Source of the DNA: Sedimentibacter sp.
GTDB lineage: Bacteria > Bacillota > Clostridia > Tissierellales > Sedimentibacteraceae
Length of the DNA stretch: 53,343 bases
Direction of reading: 5' to 3'
NCBI GenBank assembly: GCA_017995755.1
Contig: JAGOIH010000004.1
Coordinates: forward strand, 1 to 53,343
The notes under the pieces are model-generated. The model saw only the letters and a program-made list of their open reading frames with translations, was not told the DNA's origin and searched no databases. The translations under genes were made by a program, and so were the position numbers. Shown here in pieces: positions 16,580 through 26,291 of this stretch (position 1 is its first letter; the number at the start of each line of letters is the position of its first letter).

Positions 16580-17270
16580 TTTTACCCTCCACTACTTCAT
16601 CAGATACTATTTGACCATCCACAAGTCTTATGATTCTTGAACCGTATTCGGCAATAAATTCTTCATGGGTTACCTGAACAACGGTCATTGAGCTTTTTTC
16701 GTTTAATTCTATGAATAATTCCATTACCATTTCACCAGATTTTGAATCTAATGCTCCTGTAGGCTCGTCAGCCAATATAATAGACGGATTTCCCGCGATA
16801 GCCCTGGCTATAGCCACCCTTTGCTGCTGGCCTCCGGACAATTGTCCGGGCAGATGTGTCATCCTGTCCTTCAAGCCTACCTGCTCCAATGCATTTTCAG
16901 CAAGCTCTTTCCTCTTTTTGTGGTTCATTCCCCTGTATATTAAAGGGATTTCAACATTTCTCAACGCATTCATCCTGGGCAGCAAATGAAAGCTTTGAAA
17001 TACAAATCCTATGAATAGATTTCTTGTTTCAGACATCTTAGAATCGCTTAATTTATTAACCTCTGTCCCCGCTAATTCATAGGTTCCTCCAGTAGGATGG
17101 TCCAGACATCCTATCAGGTTTAAAAGTGTTGATTTCCCCGAACCGGAGGGGCCCATAATGGAAACAAATTCTTTTTCCTTTATATTGAAGGAAATATTTT
17201 TTAAAGCTTCAACTTGTATTTGGCCTGATTTGTACAGCTTGGAGATATTCTCCATTTTGATAATATCCAT
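16572..17270 (-). CDS. ABC transporter ATP-binding protein (MacB/LolD type)
   Basis: A 232-residue ATPase partner of the permease and adaptor. It has Walker A GPSGSGKST near residue 40, a Q-loop in FVFQSFHLLPRM, the signature LSGGQQQR near 143 and Walker B ILADEPTGALD near 163. The start at 17270 follows GAGGTGG; an upstream extension to 17369 reads through the 5' untranslated region. Its stop overlaps the adaptor start by 8 bases. The three genes form one operon in the order ATPase, adaptor, permease. Confidence 0.93.
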   Translation of the reverse strand: MDIIKMENISKLYKSGQIQVEALKNISFNIKEKEFVSIMGPSGSGKSTLLNLIGCLDHPTGGTYELAGTEVNKLSDSKMSETRNLFIGFVFQSFHLLPRMNALRNVEIPLIYRGMNHKKRKELAENALEQVGLKDRMTHLPGQLSGGQQQRVAIARAIAGNPSIILADEPTGALDSKSGEMVMELFIELNEKSSMTVVQVTHEEFIAEYGSRIIRLVDGQIVSDEVVEGKNV

Positions 17271-17358
17271 CTTCCACCTCTCTTTGCACATAAGTCCATA
17301 TATTAGACGTATTGATTTAAGAAAATGTTCAATAAAACTTAATATTTTTGTAAATGAT

Positions 17359-17446
17359 TCAGGGGACATTTCTCATGAGCCAAATTTGGGGACATTCCTT
17401 CGACCAGCAAAGAATATCTGCTTGGAGAAGGTGTGTCCCCATACCT
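17359..17446. repeat. REP-like palindrome (family C)
   Basis: AGGGGACATTTCTC and GGGGACATTCC face AAGGTGTGTCCCC, forming an imperfect palindrome of about 88 bases in the gap upstream of the exporter operon. It matches the other GGGGAC(A/G)(T/G)TCC copies of the window. Confidence 0.6.
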
Positions 17447-17449
17447 CTT

Positions 17450-17476
17450 ATAAAAAGGAACGACCGGGTCGTTCCA
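17450..17476 (-). terminator. Terminator after the pseudokinase-like gene
   Basis: GGAACGACC and GGTCGTTCC (17457-17475) form a strong stem with a small loop. On the minus strand it is followed by TTTTTAT, so it ends the gene at 17493. Confidence 0.8.
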
Positions 17477-17492
17477 TATATCGTTTTATTAA

Positions 17493-18893
17493 TTATTTAA
17501 TAACATCAATTAATAAGGAATCAATCCACACTTTATTTTCACCTTCGTATTCCAAATAAACACATAAAATGTCGGCATCAGTTACATTTATAGGCACTGT
17601 AAACTGTGACCAGATATCATCATATGAATTAACCAGTGAATGAAAGTTTGACTTCATGACCCCGTCTTTATATGCCTCGAAAACAACTTGAACCTGAGTA
17701 TCATATTGTGATTTGATTTTTCCCGAAACACCAATTTGTTTCATCAGCATATAGCTTACATCTGCATCTGTAAAATCAACAGCTGCAAACAGTGCCTTGA
17801 CTTTGTCCTGTCCGTCATTGACAACTAAAAGGGATGAGTTGCCTTCAACATATATTTCGGTATCTCTTTGGGCTGCAGCACCTTCATATCCTATACTATC
17901 CAGCAGTTCTTCACTAAAATGAATATCTGTGGATTCCAATGGAGGTTTTTCCTCGCCGGGCTGCGAAGGTGTTTCCTGTGCCGGCGGTTTTCCGGGATTT
18001 ATTGTTTCAGTTGAGCCATCCTTATTTTTGTTTAATCCGTTGATAATTGCATTTCCGGAAAGCAGGACCATAACTACTATAAACAATGAAAGGGCTGCTC
18101 TTTTTATTTCTTTGCTTAAAGATATATTCTTTTTAGGAGGTTTTTCATCACCCAAGTAAAGGTTCAGAATATCCTCAGAGCTTTCATCGTGTATAATAAT
18201 GGGTGGATTCTCGGGTTTTTCATTTTCCTTTTCTATACCAACCTCTTCTCCGAAAATCATTATAAAAATAGGCGATCTTCTTAATTCAATCAATGCATCG
18301 TTTGGAAAAACATATTCCCTGGTGAGGCATCTCACTATTATTTTTAATATGTCAGGAGGTATGGAGTCTGATATATTATAGTCAACGATTTCTGTGCCGG
18401 AAAAAATCATGTGTATAATACTGCCTAATCTTTTAAAGGTTTCATTGTCGGCTATATCGTATTCCTGTTCAAATATAAGGTTGCAGTCAACAACCAGCTC
18501 GTTATTGTCATCAATGTACAGCCGTTTTAAATCCAAAATTTTCTGCTGCACTACATCAGTCATATTGTAAATACTAGTGGCTAGGTTTATTGACTTTTCT
18601 GCCAGGTTGAACTGCTGTTTCATGGAAAGGTCAGTGCTTGCCAGGTCTGTTAGTTTTATGCAGTCTGCTTCTAAGGATTTAGTGAATATATATATTCGAT
18701 CCTCCGTATTATAGCATTCTATAATATTGGAGTTTAATTTTTTCAAATCCTGGAGATTTATTAGATTAATTACTTTTTTGCTTGTTATTATATTGGAGTA
18801 AAAAACTTCACCTGTATCATTGTCTTTGCATTCCAAAATTCTTTGGAATACATTTTCATAAATAGTACGAATAATCGTGTAATTGTTATTCAT
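17493..18893 (-). CDS. Membrane protein with pseudokinase-like N-terminus and beta-sandwich C-terminus
   Basis: A 466-residue protein I do not recognise as a named family. Residues about 1-215 run like a Ser/Thr protein kinase fold without catalytic residues. LKRLYIDDNNELVVDCN (122-138) matches the catalytic-loop and DFG region but lacks HRD and DFG, and a helix-rich C-lobe ends in IPPDILKIIVRCL. One membrane helix follows at about 265-285, then a Pro/Glu-rich linker (290-320). Next comes a domain of about 145 residues whose last strands (VWIDSLLIDV) resemble carbohydrate-binding beta-sandwiches. The arrangement suggests a sensor with an inside scaffold and outside ligand domain. It has its own terminator at 17450-17476. 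Confidence 0.6.
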   Translation of the reverse strand: MNNNYTIIRTIYENVFQRILECKDNDTGEVFYSNIITSKKVINLINLQDLKKLNSNIIECYNTEDRIYIFTKSLEADCIKLTDLASTDLSMKQQFNLAEKSINLATSIYNMTDVVQQKILDLKRLYIDDNNELVVDCNLIFEQEYDIADNETFKRLGSIIHMIFSGTEIVDYNISDSIPPDILKIIVRCLTREYVFPNDALIELRRSPIFIMIFGEEVGIEKENEKPENPPIIIHDESSEDILNLYLGDEKPPKKNISLSKEIKRAALSLFIVVMVLLSGNAIINGLNKNKDGSTETINPGKPPAQETPSQPGEEKPPLESTDIHFSEELLDSIGYEGAAAQRDTEIYVEGNSSLLVVNDGQDKVKALFAAVDFTDADVSYMLMKQIGVSGKIKSQYDTQVQVVFEAYKDGVMKSNFHSLVNSYDDIWSQFTVPINVTDADILCVYLEYEGENKVWIDSLLIDVIK

Positions 18894-18987
18894 AACAGAC
18901 CTCCAAATATTATTAACTATATATTAACAATAATTTCGACAAAAATAAAGACATTTTTGCAATATTTCACAAATAAATGAGGATGAG

Positions 18988-19269
18988 TTATTTTTCCTCA
19001 TCCTCGTGTATTTTATATTCAACATCTTCAATAATATCTTTACCTTCATTCTTATTGTCGTCATAATATTTTTTAGTTTTCTCATATATTATTGTCAATA
19101 AAAAGCCAAGCATCGTCAAATCGTCCACTATACCAAGGCCCAGTACGGGGGCAGGTATTAAATCCGCAGGACTCAGAATATAAATAACAGGTATAATCAC
19201 CCACCACTTTTCCCTCAGGGGAACATTTTTATCAAATAAAAACTTTAATATAAATAAAACTCTGCCCAT
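18988..19269 (-). CDS. DUF1232 (YkvA-like) small membrane protein
   Basis: A 93-residue protein with the DUF1232 core SPADLIPAPVLGLGIVDDLT near residues 33-52 and a hydrophobic helix on each side. Its C-terminal tail is highly charged (Lys/Asp/Glu). Family function is unknown. It starts 9 bases after the Usp-like gene, so the two share a transcript. Confidence 0.85.
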   Translation of the reverse strand: MGRVLFILKFLFDKNVPLREKWWVIIPVIYILSPADLIPAPVLGLGIVDDLTMLGFLLTIIYEKTKKYYDDNKNEGKDIIEDVEYKIHEDEEK

Positions 19270-19278
19270 AATCGTATC

Positions 19279-19647
19279 CTAAATTATGAAATCAACATTG
19301 GGAAGTTTTTTTTGCAGCTTGGAAATAAAACTGTTTGAAGAATTGTTTGAGTGACCTACTACAATATGGGTACAGTTTATTTCTTCTGCGTAGCTGACAA
19401 TTGTTTTTATAACATCCTTTGATCTTTTAACGACTAAGTTGGCAGCCCCCACATCTTTAGTTATTTCAAACAGGTATTCCAAGGCATCACCATCGCTTAA
19501 ACCATATAAAAGCTTGTCGTTTTCATTTACTACATGTATAACGTTTAAGCAGCTGTCTGCTTCTCCTTTTGTCAATTCCACCCCTTTTTTTATTAATTTC
19601 TCGCTTGTTTTTTGTCTAGTTACACATACCAATACGCAATTAGGCAT
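19279..19647 (-). CDS. Universal stress protein-like (UspA/KdpD-Usp type)
   Basis: A 122-residue alpha/beta protein. It begins MPNCVLVCVTRQKTSEKLIK, the pattern of the Usp domain found in KdpD sensor kinases, and ends with IVVGHSNNSSNSFISKL. That ending corresponds to the ATP-binding GxSNN region. The start at 19647 has AAGGAG upstream; the longer frame to 19761 would read through the tRNA gene. It lies 17 bases downstream of tRNA-Sec and is probably on the same transcript. Confidence 0.75.
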   Translation of the reverse strand: MPNCVLVCVTRQKTSEKLIKKGVELTKGEADSCLNVIHVVNENDKLLYGLSDGDALEYLFEITKDVGAANLVVKRSKDVIKTIVSYAEEINCTHIVVGHSNNSSNSFISKLQKKLPNVDFII

Positions 19648-19664
19648 AATATTTCTCCTTAAAA

Positions 19665-19759
19665 TGGCGGGAATATGTGGGAATTGAACCCACCCAGGAC
19701 GACTCCGCCCCGCATCTGATTTTGAAGACCAGGAGGCACACCAGCACCTATCTATCCCC
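19665..19759 (-). tRNA. selC: tRNA-Sec (anticodon TCA)
   Basis: A 95-base tRNA with encoded CCA (19665-19667). The acceptor stem pairs GGGGATA with TATTCCC. The anticodon stem is CTGGT/ATCAG around the loop CTTCAAA, giving anticodon TCA, which reads UGA. There is a long variable arm and a T arm GTGGG-TTCAATT-CCCAC. Length and long extra arm are those of bacterial tRNA-Sec. It lies in the same region as selA and selB but is separated from them by a regulator gene. Confidence 0.93.
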
Positions 19760-19766
19760 ACTAATC

Positions 19767-19795
19767 ATACTATCATAATAATTTAATTAATTCAA
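19767..19795 (-). promoter_or_regulatory. Promoter of tRNA-Sec
   Basis: On the minus strand TTGAAT and TAGTAT are spaced by 17 bases, and the expected start point falls at about 19760, one base before the mature tRNA. Confidence 0.65.
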
Positions 19796-19814
19796 GAACT
19801 AAAGATAATTGGAT

Positions 19815-19847
19815 TAAAAAAAACAGCTGCAAAATTTCGCAGCTTTA
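19815..19847 (-). terminator. Terminator after the response regulator
   Basis: AGCTGC (19825-19830) and GCAGCT (19839-19844) form a hairpin that on the minus strand is followed by eight T residues. It separates the selA-selB-regulator unit from tRNA-Sec. Confidence 0.85.
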
Positions 19848-19947
19848 TATACGTATCAATCTTATATATGAAGATAGGATTCCCAGTCTTAAAAATACAG
19901 GGTTGGCAGGAAAATTTACTGATAATTGTGCCAGGTCTTAAAGGTCA

Positions 19948-20634
19948 TCAGTTTTTAGTTCTGAAATAATATCCTACACCCCATTTTGTGAGTATATACT
20001 CATAAGCTTTGTTTTTATTTTCTATTTTTTCTCTAAGTCTTCTAACATGAACATCAACAGTTCTTAAATCGCCAAAGTATTCATAGCCCCATATTATTTC
20101 CAAAAGCTCTTCCCTGGAAAATACCTTTCCCGGATTTGTTATTAATAAAAGCAGCAAATCAAACTCTTTTGCAGTGAGATTTATTTCCTGATTATGAAGA
20201 CTTACTTTCCTTCCTAAAGCATTAATGGTAAAATCATCCACCACTAATGTCTGTTCATTTGCTTTTTGGCTTGAACCCCTTGTCCTTCTTAAAATTGCTT
20301 TCATCCGTGCTTTTAACTCTAAAATATTAAAGGGTTTGGAAATGTAATCATCAGCACCATATTCCAGTGCTAATATTTTTGTCATGTCTTCATTGTTTGC
20401 TGATAAAATTAAAATCGGAACATTTGAAATTTCTCTAATTTTTTGACATACTTCAAGGCCGTCTGTTTCAGGAAGTATAAGATCTAGTATTATTGCATCA
20501 TACTCATTGGTAATGATCCTTTTTAACGCGTCATTGCTGTCATCTGTTGATTCAACCTCGAAATTATCCTGTTCAAAACTGTACTTAAGATTTTTAATGG
20601 TTAAAAGTTCATCATCAACAATCAAGACTCTCAT
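19948..20634 (-). CDS. OmpR/PhoB-family response regulator (orphan)
   Basis: A 228-residue two-component regulator. Its receiver domain has the acidic pocket VDDE (7-10), the phospho-acceptor Asp51 in ILDLILP and the conserved Lys in SKPFN near residue 102. The C-terminal winged helix has GKVFSREELLEIIWGYEYFG and RTVDVHVRRLREKIE. There is no histidine kinase beside it, so its partner is elsewhere or it is regulated differently. It follows selB by about 86 bases and may belong to the same transcript. Confidence 0.92.
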   Translation of the reverse strand: MRVLIVDDELLTIKNLKYSFEQDNFEVESTDDSNDALKRIITNEYDAIILDLILPETDGLEVCQKIREISNVPILILSANNEDMTKILALEYGADDYISKPFNILELKARMKAILRRTRGSSQKANEQTLVVDDFTINALGRKVSLHNQEINLTAKEFDLLLLLITNPGKVFSREELLEIIWGYEYFGDLRTVDVHVRRLREKIENKNKAYEYILTKWGVGYYFRTKN

Positions 20635-20720
20635 TTGTTACACTCCTCAAAATAAATGTTACAAAAACTCAAATTGTTTATTAATTTTACATAATAAAAC
20701 AACTTTTGTCAAGAAATTTA

Positions 20721-22634
20721 TTATTCTATTGTAAAATTCAATAGAATTCTATCATTTTCTACTCTTTTTGTAAGCTTTACCATGTCGAAATGCTCCAGAA
20801 GCGTTATTGCCGTCTTCCTGTTGGTATTCAGCAAATCTCTATATTGAGCGGCACTTATTTTTTTGTTCTTTTTTAAAAATTCAACCAGTATGTTTTTTGC
20901 TTCTTCATATAAGATTTTGCTTGTAACCAACTCGTTTATTTTCACCAGGTCTTTTTCTGCCATCATTAAAGATAATACATCACTTGTCATAGGAAGACCT
21001 GTCTTTTCCTCCAACTCTTCAAATTTTAGAAATTCAAATTTAACGTCATTTAGAATATTCAATGCTTTTCCCTTGATTTTTGTGTAATCCTCATCATATT
21101 CAACGGTGAAATAAGGAAGCGAAATAAACTCATCGGTCTGTTTTATCAGGCCTTTTTCAGCAAAGAATAAAATAACAGTGTCAAACAAGAGCTGCTTCAG
21201 GTCCGGCAGAAACTTGCTTTTAATTTCTGACTTCCTGACTCCCTTGGCATACTTGTTCACTTTATGAAAATTAAACAGATATTTTTCCAGTTTTTCTTCA
21301 AGTTCAATTTCAAAGCTCTTGTGCCATATGTACATTTCATTTTTTACCTTGAACAAACTTATCTTTTCTTCCTGTTCCAATATTTCTATATCGTATCTTA
21401 CTTCTGTTTCTGTCAGGGCAGTTGTTTTTGCCAGGGCGGAAACAGACAGCAAATCCTTTGATTGCTTGATAATTTTTTCAATAACATCCGCACCGCTTCC
21501 TTTTTCCTTGATTTTAAGCTCCTCAATAAGGTCCTCATCAAATCTTTTCCTTTTCAACGGTACAGGCTCTATAATTTCCCCTCCCCCCACTGTTTCCACG
21601 GGAGAGTAAAATCTCACAATAAATTTATCCCCTCTTCTCACTGCAACCTCTTCCTCTAATCTTAACTGGGCATAACAGCTTTCTCCCGGGGATAATTCGT
21701 CTCTGTCAAGAAGCACCACTCTTGTTAGGATTTCGCTGGTGCCTGTGTAAAAATGAAGCCTTGAACGGTTTACAACTATCCGCTTTGAGCTTTTTAACAA
21801 ATTAAGCTTCACATCCAGCATCATGGTGTTTTTCATCGAATTAACCGGTGCTATTACACATCCTCTGTATATGTCCGTCTTCTTGATATTTGACAGGTTT
21901 ATTGCGGTTCTCTGCCCTGCATAAGCCTTCTCGGCATCGGAGGAATGAACCTGAATATTTCTTATCCTTGAGATTTTATTCACCGGATAAATTTCTACTT
22001 CATCACCTTTTTTTAATATACCTGTAATCAATGTTCCCGTTATAACCGTTCCAAATCCTTGTATAGAAAAAACCCTGTCTATGGGGAGCCTGGAAATTGT
22101 ATTTAAGTCTCTTTCCTTAACTGCTTTTTGCGCCAGGCAGGTAATCTCCTGAATCAGTTTATCTATTCCATATCCAGTCTTTGATGAAACCTCCACAATG
22201 GGTGACTCTTCCAGGAATGTGGATTTCAAGGAATCCCTTATATCTTCCTTAATCAGGCTTATCCATTCCTGGTCAGCCAAATCGCATTTGGTCAAAACGA
22301 CAATTCCATTTTCAAGACCCAGAATATTTAAGATATTTAAATGCTCGGTAGTCTGGGGCATAATACCCTCATCGGCTGCAATGACCAAAAGAACCATATC
22401 CATTCCCACTACACCTGCAAGCATGTTTTTAATAAATTTCTCATGACCGGGCACATCTATTATACCCGCCTTGCTGCCATCAGGAAGATCAAAATAAGTG
22501 AATCCCAAATCAATTGTTATTCCTCTCCTTTTCTCCTCTTCCAGCCTGTCTGTTTCTCTTCCTGTAAGTGCTTTTATCAAAGTTGTTTTCCCGTGGTCTA
22601 TATGTCCTGCTGTTCCGATAATAATATTTCTCAT
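20721..22634 (-). CDS. selB: Selenocysteine-specific elongation factor SelB
   Basis: A 637-residue GTPase that delivers Sec-tRNA(Sec) to UGA codons marked by a SECIS hairpin. The N-terminal EF-Tu-like part has [10 protein letters not shown] (residues 10-19), DVPGHEKF near 60 and TKCD near 112. The C-terminal half consists of four winged-helix units that bind the SECIS RNA, ending in a motif [20 protein letters not shown]. It starts 15 bases after selA, so the two are co-transcribed. The initiator lies after a weak purine-rich site. Confidence 0.97.
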   Translation of the reverse strand: MRNIIIGTAGHIDHGKTTLIKALTGRETDRLEEEKRRGITIDLGFTYFDLPDGSKAGIIDVPGHEKFIKNMLAGVVGMDMVLLVIAADEGIMPQTTEHLNILNILGLENGIVVLTKCDLADQEWISLIKEDIRDSLKSTFLEESPIVEVSSKTGYGIDKLIQEITCLAQKAVKERDLNTISRLPIDRVFSIQGFGTVITGTLITGILKKGDEVEIYPVNKISRIRNIQVHSSDAEKAYAGQRTAINLSNIKKTDIYRGCVIAPVNSMKNTMMLDVKLNLLKSSKRIVVNRSRLHFYTGTSEILTRVVLLDRDELSPGESCYAQLRLEEEVAVRRGDKFIVRFYSPVETVGGGEIIEPVPLKRKRFDEDLIEELKIKEKGSGADVIEKIIKQSKDLLSVSALAKTTALTETEVRYDIEILEQEEKISLFKVKNEMYIWHKSFEIELEEKLEKYLFNFHKVNKYAKGVRKSEIKSKFLPDLKQLLFDTVILFFAEKGLIKQTDEFISLPYFTVEYDEDYTKIKGKALNILNDVKFEFLKFEELEEKTGLPMTSDVLSLMMAEKDLVKINELVTSKILYEEAKNILVEFLKKNKKISAAQYRDLLNTNRKTAITLLEHFDMVKLTKRVENDRILLNFTIE

Positions 22635-22649
22635 ACAGCCTCCAAAATA

Positions 22650-24050
22650 TTATTTGAATAAATTTTTTATCCCGTCATAAATTAACTGGTCTTCACCTTC
22701 TAAAACAGTTCTCAAATCTATGTAAAAAGTATCATTTAAAACTCTTCCTATAACAGGAACGTCAATATTTCTCAATTCCCTTTCAAAGCTTGTGCAGGTC
22801 ATCGTCTTAGGTTTTAAGGAAACTGCATAGCTTTTCATCCTTTCCAGGGGAAGGGCCCCTCCACCTATTTGAGACAGGCATTCATCAATGCCGATATCTA
22901 AAAATTCAGAAAAATCCTTGAGCTTTTTGGAAAGTTTTTCTGCACTTTGTTTTATATCCTCTATATTCATGTTTATCATTTTAAGCACAGGAATGTTTTC
23001 CATTGCCTTTTCTTCCTCAAGATACTCATGAAATACACTTTGCAATACTGCTGCTGTAAACTTGTCGATTCTTAATGCCCTGTTTAAGGGATGTTTTTTT
23101 ATTTTATCTATATAATGTTTTTTCCCGGCTATTATTCCCGCCTGTGGTCCTCCCAAAAGTTTGTCTCCGCTGAAGCAAATGACGTCTATTCCTGCTTTTA
23201 TGGAATTTTGAACTGTAGGCTCATATGTTAAACCGTAAGAGCTTAAATCTGTCAATACCCCGCTTCCTATATCTTCAATAACCGGAATATTGAATTTTTT
23301 GCCTAAAGCGGATAATTCCTCAATTGAAACACTTTCCGTGAAACCAACAATTTTATAATTGCTGGTATGAACCTTTAATAAAGCTGCCGTATCAGGAGTT
23401 ATTCTTTCTTCATAATCATGAAGGTGAGTTTTATTTGTGGTACCCACTTCAACTAAAATTCCGCCGCTTTGCTTCATAACGTCAGGAACTCTGAAGGACC
23501 CCCCTATTTCTACCAGCTCACCTCTTGAAACTATCACTTCCTTGTCCTTGGCAAGAGCTGACAAAATCAAAAGCACTGCAGCTGCATTGTTATTTACTGC
23601 CAATGCTGCCTCTGCCCCAGTAATTTTAGCGATTATCTTTTCAAAATGTGAATACCGGGACCCTCTTTTGCCTTGTTCCAAATCAAACTCCAGGTTTGAA
23701 TATCCTGTTACAATATTCCTGGTTCTCTCGGCTGCTTCCTTTGATATGGGAGCCCTCCCCAGATTAGTATGTAGAATTGTTCCCGTAGCGTTTATAACCT
23801 TTTTCATATTATAATTTGTCAGTCTGTCTACCATTAATGCAATTTTCCCTATTAGGTTATTTATTTCATGATTTATTTCGTCCTCGTTGTCAGGCTTGTC
23901 ATTGATAAGTTTCCTTAAATCTTCTGTTGCTTCCCTCACACAGTCCAGCACCAGTTCTCTGCTTGTTTTCTCCAATAGTCTTTTTATTTTTTCATTTTCC
24001 AGAATTGAATCAACCTTGGGAATTTTCCTGTAATACTTATTTAAATCCAT
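22650..24050 (-). CDS. selA: L-seryl-tRNA(Sec) selenium transferase
   Basis: A 466-residue PLP enzyme that turns Ser-tRNA(Sec) into Sec-tRNA(Sec) using selenophosphate. The PLP lysine is Lys297 in [12 protein letters not shown]. Other family features are [17 protein letters not shown] (85-101) and [12 protein letters not shown] near 181-192. The start has GGAGGGT upstream. selD, which makes selenophosphate, is not in the window. Confidence 0.97.
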   Translation of the reverse strand: MDLNKYYRKIPKVDSILENEKIKRLLEKTSRELVLDCVREATEDLRKLINDKPDNEDEINHEINNLIGKIALMVDRLTNYNMKKVINATGTILHTNLGRAPISKEAAERTRNIVTGYSNLEFDLEQGKRGSRYSHFEKIIAKITGAEAALAVNNNAAAVLLILSALAKDKEVIVSRGELVEIGGSFRVPDVMKQSGGILVEVGTTNKTHLHDYEERITPDTAALLKVHTSNYKIVGFTESVSIEELSALGKKFNIPVIEDIGSGVLTDLSSYGLTYEPTVQNSIKAGIDVICFSGDKLLGGPQAGIIAGKKHYIDKIKKHPLNRALRIDKFTAAVLQSVFHEYLEEEKAMENIPVLKMINMNIEDIKQSAEKLSKKLKDFSEFLDIGIDECLSQIGGGALPLERMKSYAVSLKPKTMTCTSFERELRNIDVPVIGRVLNDTFYIDLRTVLEGEDQLIYDGIKNLFK

Positions 24051-24059
24051 TTCATACCC

Positions 24060-24126
24060 TCCCGCAGGGACATATTCCTATTGACCAACATCAAAAAATG
24101 CTTGTCAAATAAAGGTGCCTGCCCTT
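24060..24126. repeat. Degenerate REP-like sequence (family C)
   Basis: The gap between selA and comEA contains GCAGGGACATATTCCT on one side and AAAGGTGCCTGCCCT on the other, a decayed version of the inverted arms seen elsewhere. Confidence 0.4.
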
Positions 24127-24128
24127 AC

Positions 24129-24713
24129 TTAGTTTATTGTTATTAAATCTTTAAGCTTATCAAAAGTTTTATCCCCTATACCTTGTATGTTTTTTATCTC
24201 TTCTATGGAATTAAACCTTTTGGCATTTCTGTATTCAATAATTCTTTTTGCATATACTTCACCGATTCCGGGCAAAGACATAAGAGAATCCTCAGATGCA
24301 GTATTTATGTTAATTAATTTATCATCAATGAAAACATCTGCTGCTTCCCCTTCCTCATTAATAAAAATTTTTTCTCCGTCAACCAATTTCCTGGCTTTGT
24401 TTAAATTTTGAGTAAATGCTTTCTCTGTGAGGCCTCCTGCCATATTTATTGCGTCAATAACCCTGCTTCCTTCAATCAGCCCGTAAACCCCGGGATTAAC
24501 AACCGCTCCGTCCATGTCAACATAAATATAAACTTTTGCTTCCTCCTTAATCCCCTCATTAATTTCATCACTTTCATTTGCATCAATACTTGAATAATTG
24601 GTAAAAATAATTTCTTCATCCCTGCCGGACAATTTAATCCCCAAGGCAGCCATAATAATTATTGCGATGATTAAAACAACGGCAAGTCCCTTCTTATAGA
24701 CGCTGTTGTTCAT
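24129..24713 (-). CDS. comEA: ComEA-like DNA-binding protein with SLBB and helix-hairpin-helix domains
   Basis: A 194-residue protein with an N-terminal membrane anchor (about residues 8-26) and an SLBB domain (about 60-120, VYVDMDGAVVNPGVYGL near the start). The C-terminal helix-hairpin-helix pair (about 132-192) contains LINTASEDSLMSLPGIGEVY and IQGIGDKTFDKL. In competent bacteria ComEA binds DNA outside the membrane and feeds it to ComEC. No comEC or other competence gene is next to it. Confidence 0.88.
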   Translation of the reverse strand: MNNSVYKKGLAVVLIIAIIIMAALGIKLSGRDEEIIFTNYSSIDANESDEINEGIKEEAKVYIYVDMDGAVVNPGVYGLIEGSRVIDAINMAGGLTEKAFTQNLNKARKLVDGEKIFINEEGEAADVFIDDKLININTASEDSLMSLPGIGEVYAKRIIEYRNAKRFNSIEEIKNIQGIGDKTFDKLKDLITIN

Positions 24714-24773
24714 ATTTCCCCCTATATGCTTTTCAGGAATATTCCTCTGACTTAAAAGTTTTACCCTTTAGAA

Positions 24774-24815
24774 AAGAGGTTTGTCCCCATACCCCTATTG
24801 GTATGTTCCTTCGCC
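24774..24815. repeat. REP-like fragment (family C)
   Basis: GAGGTTTGTCCCCATACC is followed by TTGGTATGTTCC in the gap between comEA and the carboxypeptidase gene, another partial copy of the GGGGACATTCC-type palindrome. Confidence 0.4.
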
Positions 24816-24940
24816 TTCTATTATAGTACACACATTATACATTATTTGTCTAAAAAAAACAAAATATTTGATTACAAATATATATTTTTCTGCTATACTA
24901 TTATTTGACTATTTACATGGAACGAATTTAGGAGTTACGA

Positions 24941-26227
24941 ATGATAAAACGAATACTGTTCTACATATTAATCTTCTCATGTTTTACAGTTAATTTCAAC
25001 ACAGTATACGCATCCCCTGTTATTTTAAGTGAATCTGCTGTTTTAATTGATGGCGTCACAGGTACCGTATTGGCACATAAAAATGCTGATAAAAAAATGT
25101 ATCCTGCCAGCTTAACAAAAATAATGACTGCTATTCTTGCCTTGGAAAAGGGAAAATTAACTGATGTAATTACTGTGGATGATGATACTCCCTTTGAGAT
25201 TGATGGAAGCCACATAGCATTAGAACCCGGAGAAATACTGACTTTAAAAGATTTACTCTATGCATTGATGCTGCCTTCAGCAAATGATGCTGCCTCTGTA
25301 ATTGCCAAGCACTACGGCGGGAGTTTGGAGAATTTCGTAAAATTGATGAATGAAAAGGCAAAGGAAATAGGAGCATACAACACTAATTTTACAAATCCCC
25401 ACGGACTGCATGATACAAATCATTACTCAACTGCAGCCGACTTGGCACTAATTACAAAATATGCAATGGGAAATGAAACATTCAGAAAAATTGTGTCAAC
25501 CACAAAGTATGAAATACAAACGACCAACAAAAAGAATGAACCAAGATATTTCACAAATTTGAATAAATTAATATATAACACAAGCTACAATCAAATTGTT
25601 GTTGACGGAGTATATGTAAGCCCATATTATGAGTATGCAACAGGAGCAAAGACAGGATATACTCCACAGGCAGGAAACTGTCTGGTTGCAACTGCCAAAA
25701 AAGACGGAACTGAACTTATAGCCGTTACCATGAAGGGAATTTCCCTTGAAATGTATCAGGATGCTCATAATCTTTTCAATATTGGTTTTGAAGAATATGT
25801 AAATGCAAAATTGGCGGGTAAAAACACCTTTATAAAAAATATTAAAATAAGCAACGGAGATTCAAAGGAAATATCTCTTATTACAGAAAGCGATTTAACC
25901 GCTCTTGTTGAAAAAAGCTCGTTGGATAACATTAAATCAAATATATATATTGATGAAATAAGCCTTCCCATTGAAAAAAATCAAATTGTAGGGAAGATTG
26001 AATATACACTTGACAGCGAAGTAATAGGAACAGTAAATTTAATATCCCCCATATCAGTAAAAAGCACGGCACAAGAAGGACAAGGAAACATTTTTCTTTC
26101 AATTGTAAAATTTATAGGTTACCTCCTTTTATTTGCTGCAGTTTCGATACTGCTGCTAAAAGTTTACAATGATATTAGAATTCGGGTAAACAGGAAAAAA
26201 CGGCGAAGCAGGTACAATAATCAGTAA
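24941..26227 (+). CDS. Serine-type D-Ala-D-Ala carboxypeptidase (DacF-like)
   Basis: A 428-residue low-molecular-weight penicillin-binding protein that trims the terminal D-Ala from peptidoglycan stems. It has an N-terminal signal peptide (cleavage near VYASP), the active-site motif SLTK (about residues 48-51), SAN near 111 and KTGYTPQAGN near 233. A beta-rich C-terminal domain is followed by a membrane helix (about 385-408) and a basic tail. The signal peptide plus C-terminal anchor is typical of DacF/DacB enzymes active in spore cortex or cell-wall maturation. It is the only plus-strand gene in this region and ends in a terminator. Confidence 0.93.
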   Translation: MIKRILFYILIFSCFTVNFNTVYASPVILSESAVLIDGVTGTVLAHKNADKKMYPASLTKIMTAILALEKGKLTDVITVDDDTPFEIDGSHIALEPGEILTLKDLLYALMLPSANDAASVIAKHYGGSLENFVKLMNEKAKEIGAYNTNFTNPHGLHDTNHYSTAADLALITKYAMGNETFRKIVSTTKYEIQTTNKKNEPRYFTNLNKLIYNTSYNQIVVDGVYVSPYYEYATGAKTGYTPQAGNCLVATAKKDGTELIAVTMKGISLEMYQDAHNLFNIGFEEYVNAKLAGKNTFIKNIKISNGDSKEISLITESDLTALVEKSSLDNIKSNIYIDEISLPIEKNQIVGKIEYTLDSEVIGTVNLISPISVKSTAQEGQGNIFLSIVKFIGYLLLFAAVSILLLKVYNDIRIRVNRKKRRSRYNNQ

Positions 26228-26258
26228 TAAAAAAGTTGCAGGATTTATGCAACTTTTT
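26228..26258. terminator. Bidirectional terminator
   Basis: AGTTGCA (26234-26240) and TGCAACT (26248-26254) form a stem flanked by A6 on the left and T5 on the right. It serves the carboxypeptidase gene and ridA, which converge here. Confidence 0.88.
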
Positions 26259-26291
26259 ATCATCACGTTTACATTCCAGTTACGGTAGACA

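Noticed and set aside
19279..19761. Longer Usp-like protein starting at 19761
   Set aside because: The extra N-terminal 38 residues translate the tRNA-Sec gene, and the first codon there is GTG; the ATG at 19647 has a good ribosome site.
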